NCBI GenBank assembly: GCA_023452965.1
Contig: JAEXUU010000661.1
Coordinates: 1 to 5,939 of the forward strand
Direction of reading: 5' to 3'
DNA length: 5,939 nucleotides
Source: Pseudomonadota bacterium
GTDB lineage: Bacteria > Pseudomonadota > Alphaproteobacteria > Rhizobiales > Beijerinckiaceae
Of this stretch, positions 1 to 5,939 are shown one piece after another. Position 1 is the stretch's first letter; each line of letters begins with the position of its first letter. The notes under the pieces are model-generated. The model had not been told where the DNA came from, searched no databases, and worked only from the letters and a program-made list of their open reading frames with translations. The position numbers and the translations under genes were made by a program.

Positions 1-1
1 C

Positions 2-2287
2 ACCTCGGTCCTCTATGTGCGCGAGCGCTCGCGCTGGCAGCGCCGCGAGGGCGAGCTCGCCGCCGGGCTGGAGGCGGCGCGCGGACACCAGGAGCGCCTC
101 GCCGCGCTGCTCGCCGCCGACCCGCAGGTGGTGCTGAGCTGGGACGGTCCAGACGCCAAGCCGGTCTTCGAGGGCGATAGCGGCTTCCTCGGCGTCAGCG
201 GCTCGGCCATGGCGCTCGCCTATGGCTCCTGGGCGCCGCCCGCCGACGCCAAGCGGCTGGAAGTCGCGACCGAGGCGCTGAAGGAGCGTGGCGAGGCCTT
301 CGCCTTCACCTTCCGGGCCAAGGGCGGGCAATATGTCGATGCCGAAGGCCGCCCGGTCGCCGGCCGCGCCGTGATCCGGCTGCGCGAGGCCAGCGGCGAA
401 AGGGCCCGGGCCCTCACCCTGCAGGACGATCTCGTCCGGGTCAGCGCCGACCAGGCGACTCTCGCCGCGCTGCTCGCCGGCCTGCCTCAGCCGGTCTGGA
501 CGCGCGACGCCAATGGCCGCCTGAGCTGGGTCAATGGCGCCTATGCGAGGGCGGTCGAGGCGGCCGACGGCGCCGAGGCGGTCAAGAACGGCCTCGAGCT
601 GTTCGACCGCTCCGAACGGGAGGCCGCCGGCAGGGCACGCCATGAGGGCCGCGCCTTCACGATGCGCGCGCCGGTGGTGATGGCCGGCCAGCGCCGCATC
701 GTCGACATCCTGGAAACGCCGACGCCGACGGGCTCCGCCGGCATCGCCACCGATATGAGCGAGCTCGAGGCGGTGCGCGCCGATCTGCAGCGCCAGATGG
801 ATGCGCATGTCAGCACGCTCGACCGGCTGAAGACCGCGGGCGCGGTCTTCGACGCCTCGCAAAGGCTGGTCTACAACAATAGCGGCTACGAGACGCTGTG
901 GTCGCTGGACCCGAATTTCCTGGAGAGCCGCCCCAGCGACGGCGAGATCCTCGACCGGCTGCGCACCGAGCGCCGCCTGCCCGAGCTCGGCGACTACCGG
1001 AGCTGGAAGGCCGGGGTGCAGGCCGCCTACACCGCGACCCGCGCCAGCGAGGACTGGTGGTACCTGCCCGACGGGCGCACCATCCATGTCGTCGCCAGCC
1101 CGCATCCGCAGGGCGGCGTGACCTATCTCTTCGACGACGAGACCGAACGCTTCACCCTGGAATCGCGCTTCAACGCCTTGTCGCGCACGCAGCGCGAGAC
1201 GCTCGACTCGCTGCGCGAAGGCGTCGCGGTGTTCGGTTCCGACGGTCGTCTCAAGCTCTCCAACCCGGCCTTTGCACAGCTCTGGAAGCTGACCCCGGAA
1301 CGCACCGCCGGCACCCCGCATATCGACGAGGTCGTCAGCCTGTGCCGCCCGCTCTTCCCGGAGGATGCGGTCTGGACAGAGATCCGCAGCGCCGTCGCCG
1401 GCGTGCGCGATGCGCGCGAGGATTACCGCTGCCATATGGCCCGGCGCGACGGCACGGTGCTGGACTGCAGCGCCGCGCCGCTGCCGGACGGTGCGACCCT
1501 GATCACCTTCGCCGACGTCACGGCCGGCGTGAATGTCGAGCGGGCGCTGACCGAGCGCAACGAGGCCCTGGAGAAGGCCTCGCGTCTGCGCGAGGAATTC
1601 GTCCATCACGTCTCCTATGAGCTGCGCTCGCCGCTGACCAACATCATCGGCTTCGCGCAATTGCTCGGCGAGGAGACGATCGGCGCGCTCAACGAGAAGC
1701 AGCGCGACTATGCCGGCCATATCGTGCGTTCCTCCGGCGCGCTGCTCGCCATCATCAACGACATTCTCGACCTCGCCTCGATCGACAATGGCGCGCTCTC
1801 ACTCGATCTTGAAGAGGTCGACGTCGCCCAGACCATCGCCCAGGCGGCGACCGGGCTGCAGGACCGGCTCGCCGACAGCAAGCTCGAACTCAAGGTCGAG
1901 ATCGCGCCGCATACCGGGCCGCTGCGGGCGGACGGGAAGCGCCTGCGCCAGATCCTGTTCAACCTGATCTCGAACGCCATCGGCTTCTCGCAGCCCGGCC
2001 AGACCATCCGGGTCAGCGCCGGACGCGTCGGCGGCGAAATCCGCATCACCGTCGCCGATGACGGCCGCGGCATCCCCGACGAGGTCAAGGAGAAGGTGTT
2101 CGACCGGTTCGAGAGCCATTCGCTGGGGTCGCGCCATCGCGGCGTCGGCCTCGGCCTCTCGATCGTCCGCTCGATCGTCGAACTGCATGGCGGGCGGATC
2201 GAGCTGGAATCGGCACCGGGCGCCGGCACTCGCGTCACCGCCGTCTTCCCGCCCGAGGGCATGCGCATCTCGGACGCCGCGGAATGA
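2..2287 (+). CDS. divL: DivL-like multi-PAS sensor kinase homologue with tyrosine H-box (5' partial)
   Basis: The frame is open from the left edge to TGA 2285-2287. A GTG at 17 is unlikely to be the start, because the frame continues upstream (TSVLY then V-R-E-R), which resembles the end of a membrane helix leading into a charged coiled coil. Counting from codon 17, I see a helical region at 1-30, PAS-like segments at about 30-125, 148-250, 270-380 and 393-505, a connecting helix at 508-528, a DHp domain at about 525-600 and a HATPase domain at about 640-750. The H-box reads HHVSYELRSPL, so Tyr534 sits where the phosphorylated His of HELRTPL should be. The ATP-binding motifs look intact: N649/N653 (N box), DDGRGI 681-686, VFDRF 694-698, GVGLGL 709-714. 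Tyr in this position is the signature of Caulobacter DivL, a membrane-anchored cell-pole regulator that binds DivK and controls CckA-CtrA signalling independently of its own kinase activity. About 222 residues follow the Tyr, close to Caulobacter DivL. The role here is inferred from homology; the family call is strong. Confidence 0.88.
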   Translation, partial: TSVLYVRERSRWQRREGELAAGLEAARGHQERLAALLAADPQVVLSWDGPDAKPVFEGDSGFLGVSGSAMALAYGSWAPPADAKRLEVATEALKERGEAFAFTFRAKGGQYVDAEGRPVAGRAVIRLREASGERARALTLQDDLVRVSADQATLAALLAGLPQPVWTRDANGRLSWVNGAYARAVEAADGAEAVKNGLELFDRSEREAAGRARHEGRAFTMRAPVVMAGQRRIVDILETPTPTGSAGIATDMSELEAVRADLQRQMDAHVSTLDRLKTAGAVFDASQRLVYNNSGYETLWSLDPNFLESRPSDGEILDRLRTERRLPELGDYRSWKAGVQAAYTATRASEDWWYLPDGRTIHVVASPHPQGGVTYLFDDETERFTLESRFNALSRTQRETLDSLREGVAVFGSDGRLKLSNPAFAQLWKLTPERTAGTPHIDEVVSLCRPLFPEDAVWTEIRSAVAGVRDAREDYRCHMARRDGTVLDCSAAPLPDGATLITFADVTAGVNVERALTERNEALEKASRLREEFVHHVSYELRSPLTNIIGFAQLLGEETIGALNEKQRDYAGHIVRSSGALLAIINDILDLASIDNGALSLDLEEVDVAQTIAQAATGLQDRLADSKLELKVEIAPHTGPLRADGKRLRQILFNLISNAIGFSQPGQTIRVSAGRVGGEIRITVADDGRGIPDEVKEKVFDRFESHSLGSRHRGVGLGLSIVRSIVELHGGRIELESAPGAGTRVTAVFPPEGMRISDAAE
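2284..2287 (+). other. ATGA stop/start overlap (translational coupling)
   Basis: The ATG of the tsaE fusion (2284-2286) overlaps the TGA stop of the divL-like gene (2285-2287). No convincing Shine-Dalgarno site precedes it; only GGA at 2281-2283 touches the start codon. This suggests that translation of the second gene depends on ribosomes finishing the first. The overlap is seen directly; the coupling is inferred. Confidence 0.7.
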
Positions 2288-3915
2288 GCGAGGAAGCCGC
2301 CAAGGCGGGCACGCATACAGTCCTCCTGACCGACGAGGCCGCGACCATCCGGCTGGCGCGCGACATCGCCGACATCCTCAGAACCGGTGACATCGTCGCG
2401 CTTTCCGGCCATCTCGGCGCCGGCAAGTCCCTGATCGCCCGGGCGATGCTGCGGCGGCTGGCCGAAGACCCGGATTTGGAGGCGCCGAGCCCGACCTTTA
2501 CCCTGGTGCAGAGCTACGACGCCCCGAAGGGGCTGCTGCTGCACGCCGACCTCTACCGCGTGCGCAGCCCCGACGAGCTCGACGATCTCGGGCTGATCGA
2601 GGATCTGGAGCGGGCGATCACGCTGGTCGAGTGGCCCGACCGCGCCGGGGCGCGGCTGCCGGCCGGACGCCGGCTCGACATCGTCATCGAGGTCGACCCG
2701 GAAAACCCCGAGACCGGGCGGATCGCGACCCTTTCGGGCGGCGTTCTCTGGCGCGCCCGCCTCGCCATCGCCATCGGGGCACGGCGGATGATCGACGCCG
2801 CCGGCTGGAGCGATGCCGACCGCCAGTTCATGCTGGGCGACGCCTCGAGCCGGGCCTATGAGCGGCTGGTGCGGGAGAATGGCGAGACCGCGATCCTGAT
2901 GATCTCGCCGCCGCGCCCCGACGGCCCGGCGATCCGGCAGGGCAAGCCCTACAGCGCCATCGCCCATCTCGCGGAGACGGTCGACGCCTTCGTCGCGATG
3001 GACAAGGGGCTGCGCTCGCTCGGGCTCTCGGCACCGCAGATCCTCGCCCAGGACCTCTCGACCGGACTGCTGCTGATCGAGGATCTCGGCCCCGGCCTGG
3101 TGATCGACGAGAACGGGCCGATTCCGGAGCGCTACGAGGCGGCTGCGCGTCTGCTTGCCGAGATGCATCGCCATGCGCTGCCAACCATCCTGCCGGTGGC
3201 CGAGGCGCGCGACCACGTCATCCCCGACTATGACCGCGAGGCGCTGACGATCGAGACCGAACTGGTGCTCGACTGGTATGCCCCCCACATCGCCGGGGTG
3301 ACCCTGCCGGCGGTGACGCGGGCCGAGTTCGGCCGGATCTGGGACAGGCTGTTCGACGAGGTCTTCGAGACGCCGGCGACCTGGACGCTGCGCGACTATC
3401 ACTCGCCCAACCTGATCTGGCTGCCCGACCGGGTCGGCCACGCCCGGCTCGGGCTGATCGACTTCCAGGACGCGGTGCTCGGCCACCCCGCCTATGACCT
3501 GGTCTCGCTCGGCCAGGACGCACGCATCGACGTGCCGGCGGCCCTGGAGCTGAAGCTGCTCGCAGCCTATGCCGGGGCGCGGCGCGGCAATGACCCGGCG
3601 TTCGACCTCGCCGGCTTCGCCCGCGCCTATGCGATCCTCGGCGCGCAGCGCAACACCAAGATCGCCGGCATCTTCGCCCGCCTCGACAAGCGCGACGGCA
3701 AGCCGGGCTATCTGAAGCACCTGCCGCGCATCGAAACCTATCTGCGTCGCGACCTCGAGCACCCGGCCCTGGCCGAGCTCAAGGCCTGGTACCAGGCGCA
3801 TCTGCCGAAGCTGTTCGCCGTGCCGGAGACGCCCGCCGAAGCGCCGGCCGAGGCCGAGCCGGAGGCAGCGGCAGAAGTCGGGCCGGATGCCGGCGACGGC
3901 GGCCAGCCCAGCTGA
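2284..3915 (+). CDS. tsaE: TsaE (t6A tRNA-modification ATPase) fused to AmgK-like sugar kinase
   Basis: This 543-residue protein has two domains. Residues 10-150 are TsaE, the ATPase that works with TsaB and TsaD to put threonylcarbamoyl on A37 of ANN-decoding tRNAs. It shows Walker A GHLGAGKS (42-49, K48), SPTFTL (69-74), HADLYR (87-92) and VEWP (115-118). After a linker of about 20 residues, 173-512 form an aminoglycoside-phosphotransferase-fold kinase resembling AmgK: GDASSRAYERL (185-195), IEDLGPG (265-271), EMHRHALP (293-300), a catalytic-loop motif LRDYHSPNL (369-377, D371, N376) and the metal-binding DFQD (393-396). Stand-alone AmgK phosphorylates MurNAc or GlcNAc at C1 in cell-wall recycling. 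The tail (513-543) is rich in Ala, Glu and Pro and probably disordered. Stand-alone TsaE is about 150-160 residues, so the extra length is the kinase. TsaE-phosphotransferase fusions are known in alphaproteobacteria. A MurU-like gene downstream supports MurNAc as substrate, but this is inferred; the kinase could use another sugar. Both active sites look intact. Confidence 0.92.
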   Translation: MSEEAAKAGTHTVLLTDEAATIRLARDIADILRTGDIVALSGHLGAGKSLIARAMLRRLAEDPDLEAPSPTFTLVQSYDAPKGLLLHADLYRVRSPDELDDLGLIEDLERAITLVEWPDRAGARLPAGRRLDIVIEVDPENPETGRIATLSGGVLWRARLAIAIGARRMIDAAGWSDADRQFMLGDASSRAYERLVRENGETAILMISPPRPDGPAIRQGKPYSAIAHLAETVDAFVAMDKGLRSLGLSAPQILAQDLSTGLLLIEDLGPGLVIDENGPIPERYEAAARLLAEMHRHALPTILPVAEARDHVIPDYDREALTIETELVLDWYAPHIAGVTLPAVTRAEFGRIWDRLFDEVFETPATWTLRDYHSPNLIWLPDRVGHARLGLIDFQDAVLGHPAYDLVSLGQDARIDVPAALELKLLAAYAGARRGNDPAFDLAGFARAYAILGAQRNTKIAGIFARLDKRDGKPGYLKHLPRIETYLRRDLEHPALAELKAWYQAHLPKLFAVPETPAEAPAEAEPEAAAEVGPDAGDGGQPS

Positions 3916-3927
3916 GCACCACATATC

Positions 3928-3971
3928 TGCGTCATCCCGGCCGCAGCGAAGCGGAGCGTTGGGATGACGCG
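3928..3971 (+). repeat. Palindromic REP-like intergenic element
   Basis: The arms GCGTCATCCC (3929-3938) and GGGATGACGC (3961-3970) pair perfectly over 10 bp, and T3928/G3971 can add a G-U pair. Inside lies a small hairpin, CCGC (3941-3944) with GCGG (3951-3954) around AGCGAA. The stretch of the left arm just inside the stem (GG, 3939-3940) faces TT (3959-3960), so the stem continues only through wobble pairs, as if an older, longer palindrome has decayed. It starts 13 bases after the tsaE stop and has no T-run, so it is not a classical intrinsic terminator. The sequence resembles dispersed palindromic repeats I recall from Rhizobiales genomes, where such elements lie between genes and can protect mRNA ends or lower downstream expression. 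Copy number cannot be judged from this window. The rest of the spacer (3972-4037) holds only a weak 5-bp hairpin (3982-3986 with 3997-4001) and no clear promoter. Confidence 0.7.
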
Positions 3972-4037
3972 TCGGCGGGCGCGGGACTTGAGCGAATCCC
4001 GTCGCCGTGGCTGATAGGCCGGACATGCCGAACGGCC

Positions 4038-4042
4038 AGGAG
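4038..4042 (+). promoter_or_regulatory. Shine-Dalgarno site AGGAG that sets the murU start
   Basis: AGGAG lies 6 bases before TTG 4049 and is the only good ribosome-binding site in the leader. It falls inside the reading frame of the earlier possible starts (GTG 4007, ATG 4025), neither of which has a comparable site. It therefore favours TTG 4049 as the true start. Confidence 0.65.
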
Positions 4043-4048
4043 ATTCGC

Positions 4049-4783
4049 TTGACGCAGACGACAACGCCGCCGATCCGCCGAGCGATCGTGCTGGCGGCCG
4101 GGCTCGGCAAGCGCATGCGCCCGATCACCGACACCTTGCCGAAGCCGCTGGTCGCGATCGGCGGCAAGACCATGCTCGACCATGCCCTCGACCGGCTGGC
4201 GGAGGCCGGCGTCGAACGGGCGGTGGTCAATGTCCACCATCTGCCGGAGCGCATCGAGCAGCATGTCGCGGCACGCCGGCAGCCGCGGATCATCATCTCG
4301 GACGAGCGCGGCCTTTTGCTGGAGACCGGCGGCGGCGCCAAGAAGGCGCTGCCCGAGCTCGGAAGCGAGCCGTTCTTCAGCGTCAACGCCGATTCGCTCT
4401 GGAGCGAGAACGGCGTTTCCAATCTCTCCGCCATGGCTGCGGCCTGGGACCCGGCCCGGATGGACCTTTTGCTGCTGCTTTCGGAACGCGAGGGCAGCGT
4501 CGGCTTCGACGGCGCCGGAGACTTCTTCCGCGATGCGGAGGGGCGGCTGACCAGGCGCGGCAAGGCCACCAGCGCCCCCTTCGTCTATGCCGGCGTCGCG
4601 ATCCTCAAGCCGGAACTCTTCGCCGACACACCCGAGGGCTCGTTCTCGTTCAACCTGCTCTTCGACCGAGCGATCGCGGCCGGGCGGCTCTTCGGCCATG
4701 AGCTCGACGGGCGCTGGCTGCATGTCGGCACGCCGGAGGCGATCCCGCTGGCGGAGGCCGCCTACGCCGCCCATCGGGCCTGA
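4049..4783 (+). CDS. murU: MurU-like sugar-1-phosphate nucleotidyltransferase
   Basis: This is a 244-residue protein of the NTP-transferase (GT-A-like) family. MurU joins MurNAc-1-phosphate to UTP, giving UDP-MurNAc and pyrophosphate, and so returns recycled cell-wall sugar to peptidoglycan synthesis in the cytoplasm. Counting from TTG 4049, the nucleotide-binding signature LAAGLGKRMRP spans 15-25 and is followed by LPKPL (30-34). DERGLLLETGGG (85-96) contacts the base and sugar region in the family. The metal-binding site is NAD (113-115, D115), where N-G/A-D is usual. WLHVGTPE (223-230) closes the fold. No left-handed beta-helix acyltransferase domain follows, so it is not a GlmU-type bifunctional enzyme. 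In-frame GTG 4007 would give 258 residues, but the AGGAG at 4038-4042 and the start of homology near residue 10 favour TTG. The AmgK-like kinase just upstream supplies the expected substrate. Enzymes of this look are often labelled mannose-1-phosphate guanylyltransferase; neighbourhood and length favour MurU, but the sugar is not proven. Confidence 0.82.
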   Translation: MTQTTTPPIRRAIVLAAGLGKRMRPITDTLPKPLVAIGGKTMLDHALDRLAEAGVERAVVNVHHLPERIEQHVAARRQPRIIISDERGLLLETGGGAKKALPELGSEPFFSVNADSLWSENGVSNLSAMAAAWDPARMDLLLLLSEREGSVGFDGAGDFFRDAEGRLTRRGKATSAPFVYAGVAILKPELFADTPEGSFSFNLLFDRAIAAGRLFGHELDGRWLHVGTPEAIPLAEAAYAAHRA

Positions 4784-4788
4784 GCGGC

Positions 4789-5939
4789 ATGGCCGGGCTC
4801 AACCTGTTCAGCATCCCGGCCGGCGCGCCGTTTCTCGCGGTGCTGGCGGAAGCATTGCTGGCCGGGCGCTTCGGCAAGGCGCATGACCCCGGCGACCCGA
4901 CAGCGCTGTCGCGCACGACGCTCTACCTGCCGACCCAGCGCGCTGCCCGCGCGCTCGCGACGATCCTGTCGGAAAAGCTCGGCGGCCGGCCGCTCTTGCT
5001 GCCGCGTATCGTGCCGCTCGGCGATGTCGACGAGGCCGAGACGGCGCTGATCGCCGGCTCCGGCGAGCTGCTGGCGCGCGTCGCGCCGATCGAGCCGCTG
5101 CAACGCCGGCTGATCCTGACCCGGCTGATCGCGCAATGGGGCAAGGCCGCCAACCGCCAGCATCTGCGGCTCGACCCGGCCGAGCCGGCGCTGGTACCCT
5201 CGACGCTCGCCGAGGCTTGGGGCCTCGCCGGCGACCTCGCGGGCCTGCTCGACCAGATGCAGACCGAGGGCGTGGCACCGGAGCGGCTGCGGGGTCTCGA
5301 CGCCGCCCGCTTCGACGAGATCTGGCAGTTCAACGCCCGCTTCCTCGATATCGTCGCCGAGACCTGGCCGGCGATCCTTGCCGAGCGCGGCGAATGCGAC
5401 CCGGCCGATTTCCGCAACCGCATGCTGGAGGCCGAGCGCCGGCGCCTCGAGGCCGGCGGACTTTCCGGCCCGGTGATCGCCGCCGGCTCGACCGGCACGG
5501 TGCCGGCGACGGCGCGGCTGCTCGCCACGATCGCGCGCCTGCCGAACGGCGCGGTGGTCGTGCCCGATCTCGACGAAGCCTTGCCGGAACAAGCCTGGCG
5601 CGCGATCTCCGGCGAGCCGGCGCCTTCGCACCCGCAGGCCGCCCTGCATCATCTGCTCGAGGTGATCGGGGCCGACCGCGACGAGGTCGAGAGCCTGGCC
5701 GAGCCGACCGAGACCTTGGCCGCCCGGCGCGACCTGCTGCGGCAGGCGATGCTGCCGGCGACGGTCACCGATGGCTGGGCCGGCATCGCCACCGCGCCCG
5801 GCGCGGACACGGCGCTCGCCGGCCTACGCGTGGTCGAAGCGGCCGATGAGCGCGAGGAGGCGCTCGTCGCCGCGCTCGCTTTGCGCGAGGCGCTGGAACG
5901 CTCCGGCGAACGGGCCGCGCTGATCACGCCGGATCGCGG
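4789..5939 (+). CDS. addB: AddB, double-strand break repair helicase-nuclease subunit (3' partial)
   Basis: The frame from ATG 4789 stays open to the window edge (383 complete codons). AddB pairs with AddA to process double-strand DNA ends for RecA loading, the alphaproteobacterial counterpart of RecBCD. The N-terminus, FSIPAGAPFL (residues 7-16), then TLYLPTQRAAR (44-54) and LLLPRIVPLGD (69-79), matches the opening of alphaproteobacterial AddB. Further on are a GSTGTVPAT segment (233-241), VVPDLD (257-262) and an EAADEREEALVAAL segment (about 349-362) typical of the superfamily I helicase-like core. There is no canonical Walker A lysine in the visible part; IPAGAPF stands near where it would be. 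The C-terminal nuclease and its iron-sulphur cysteines lie beyond the window; full proteins are around 1,000 residues. The start is 5 bases after the murU stop, with no strong ribosome-binding site (only GAGCGG), suggesting an operon with coupled translation. addA probably follows. The family call is confident. Confidence 0.85.
   Translation, partial: MAGLNLFSIPAGAPFLAVLAEALLAGRFGKAHDPGDPTALSRTTLYLPTQRAARALATILSEKLGGRPLLLPRIVPLGDVDEAETALIAGSGELLARVAPIEPLQRRLILTRLIAQWGKAANRQHLRLDPAEPALVPSTLAEAWGLAGDLAGLLDQMQTEGVAPERLRGLDAARFDEIWQFNARFLDIVAETWPAILAERGECDPADFRNRMLEAERRRLEAGGLSGPVIAAGSTGTVPATARLLATIARLPNGAVVVPDLDEALPEQAWRAISGEPAPSHPQAALHHLLEVIGADRDEVESLAEPTETLAARRDLLRQAMLPATVTDGWAGIATAPGADTALAGLRVVEAADEREEALVAALALREALERSGERAALITPDR

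Noticed and set aside
17..19. GTG 17 as the start of the divL-like gene
   Set aside because: The frame is open upstream with plausible residues, there is no ribosome-binding site, and DivL proteins carry an N-terminal membrane segment that would lie to the left of the window.
898..1620. A 240-codon plus-strand frame inside the divL-like gene
   Set aside because: It is an Arg/Ala/Pro-rich shadow in another frame of a gene whose PAS and DHp motifs read continuously through the same bases.
3928..3971. Rho-independent terminator after the tsaE fusion
   Set aside because: The hairpin is not followed by a T-run, and its arms look like a dispersed repeat.
3988..4016. Possible promoter TTGAGC, 17 bases, CTGATA before murU
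   Set aside because: The -35-like hexamer is fair and the spacing is right, but the -10 hexamer hardly matches the consensus.
1708..4569. A 953-codon open frame on the minus strand
   Set aside because: It lies opposite three well-supported genes, crosses their boundaries, resembles no family, and is Arg/Ser/Pro-rich low-complexity sequence. Long antisense open frames are expected from strong G/C third-position bias.
3932..4774. A 280-codon minus-strand frame opposite murU
   Set aside because: It mirrors the MurU-like gene and includes the palindromic repeat; no recognisable motif.
4762..5652. A 296-codon minus-strand frame opposite addB
   Set aside because: The plus-strand AddB frame has recognisable family motifs across the whole span; the antisense frame is compositionally typical of a shadow.

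Overview
The window is GC-rich, and every gene in it reads on the + strand. Codon use is strongly biased to G/C at third positions. Gene order and protein families point to an alphaproteobacterium, most likely of the Rhizobiales (Bosea/Methylobacterium/Bradyrhizobium-like). The lineage is inferred from a DivL-type tyrosine pseudo-kinase, a TsaE-phosphotransferase fusion and an alphaproteobacterial-type AddB.

Layout: (1) 2-2287, the 3' part of a multi-PAS sensor-kinase-like protein. Its H-box carries tyrosine where the phospho-accepting histidine should be, the hallmark of the cell-cycle regulator DivL; the start lies upstream of the window. (2) 2284-3915, overlapping the first gene by ATGA, a fusion of the t6A tRNA-modification ATPase TsaE with an AmgK-like sugar kinase of the aminoglycoside-phosphotransferase fold. 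(3) 3916-4048, a 133-bp spacer with a palindromic, REP-like repeat and the leader of the next gene. (4) 4049-4783, a MurU-like sugar-1-phosphate nucleotidyltransferase, probably starting at TTG behind a good AGGAG site. (5) 4789-5939, the N-terminal part of AddB, the recombination helicase-nuclease subunit, running off the right edge.

The AmgK-like domain and the MurU-like protein would make consecutive steps of the cell-wall recycling route MurNAc -> MurNAc-1-P -> UDP-MurNAc. The flanking genes serve cell-cycle signalling (DivL), tRNA modification (TsaE) and double-strand break repair (AddB). This looks like a conserved chromosomal housekeeping cluster rather than an accessory island. I see no mobile element, CRISPR array, tRNA or rRNA. 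The points most worth a second look are the Tyr-for-His substitution, the TsaE-kinase fusion beside its probable pathway partner, the TTG start of the MurU-like gene, and the repeat and GANTC sites in the only sizeable spacer.
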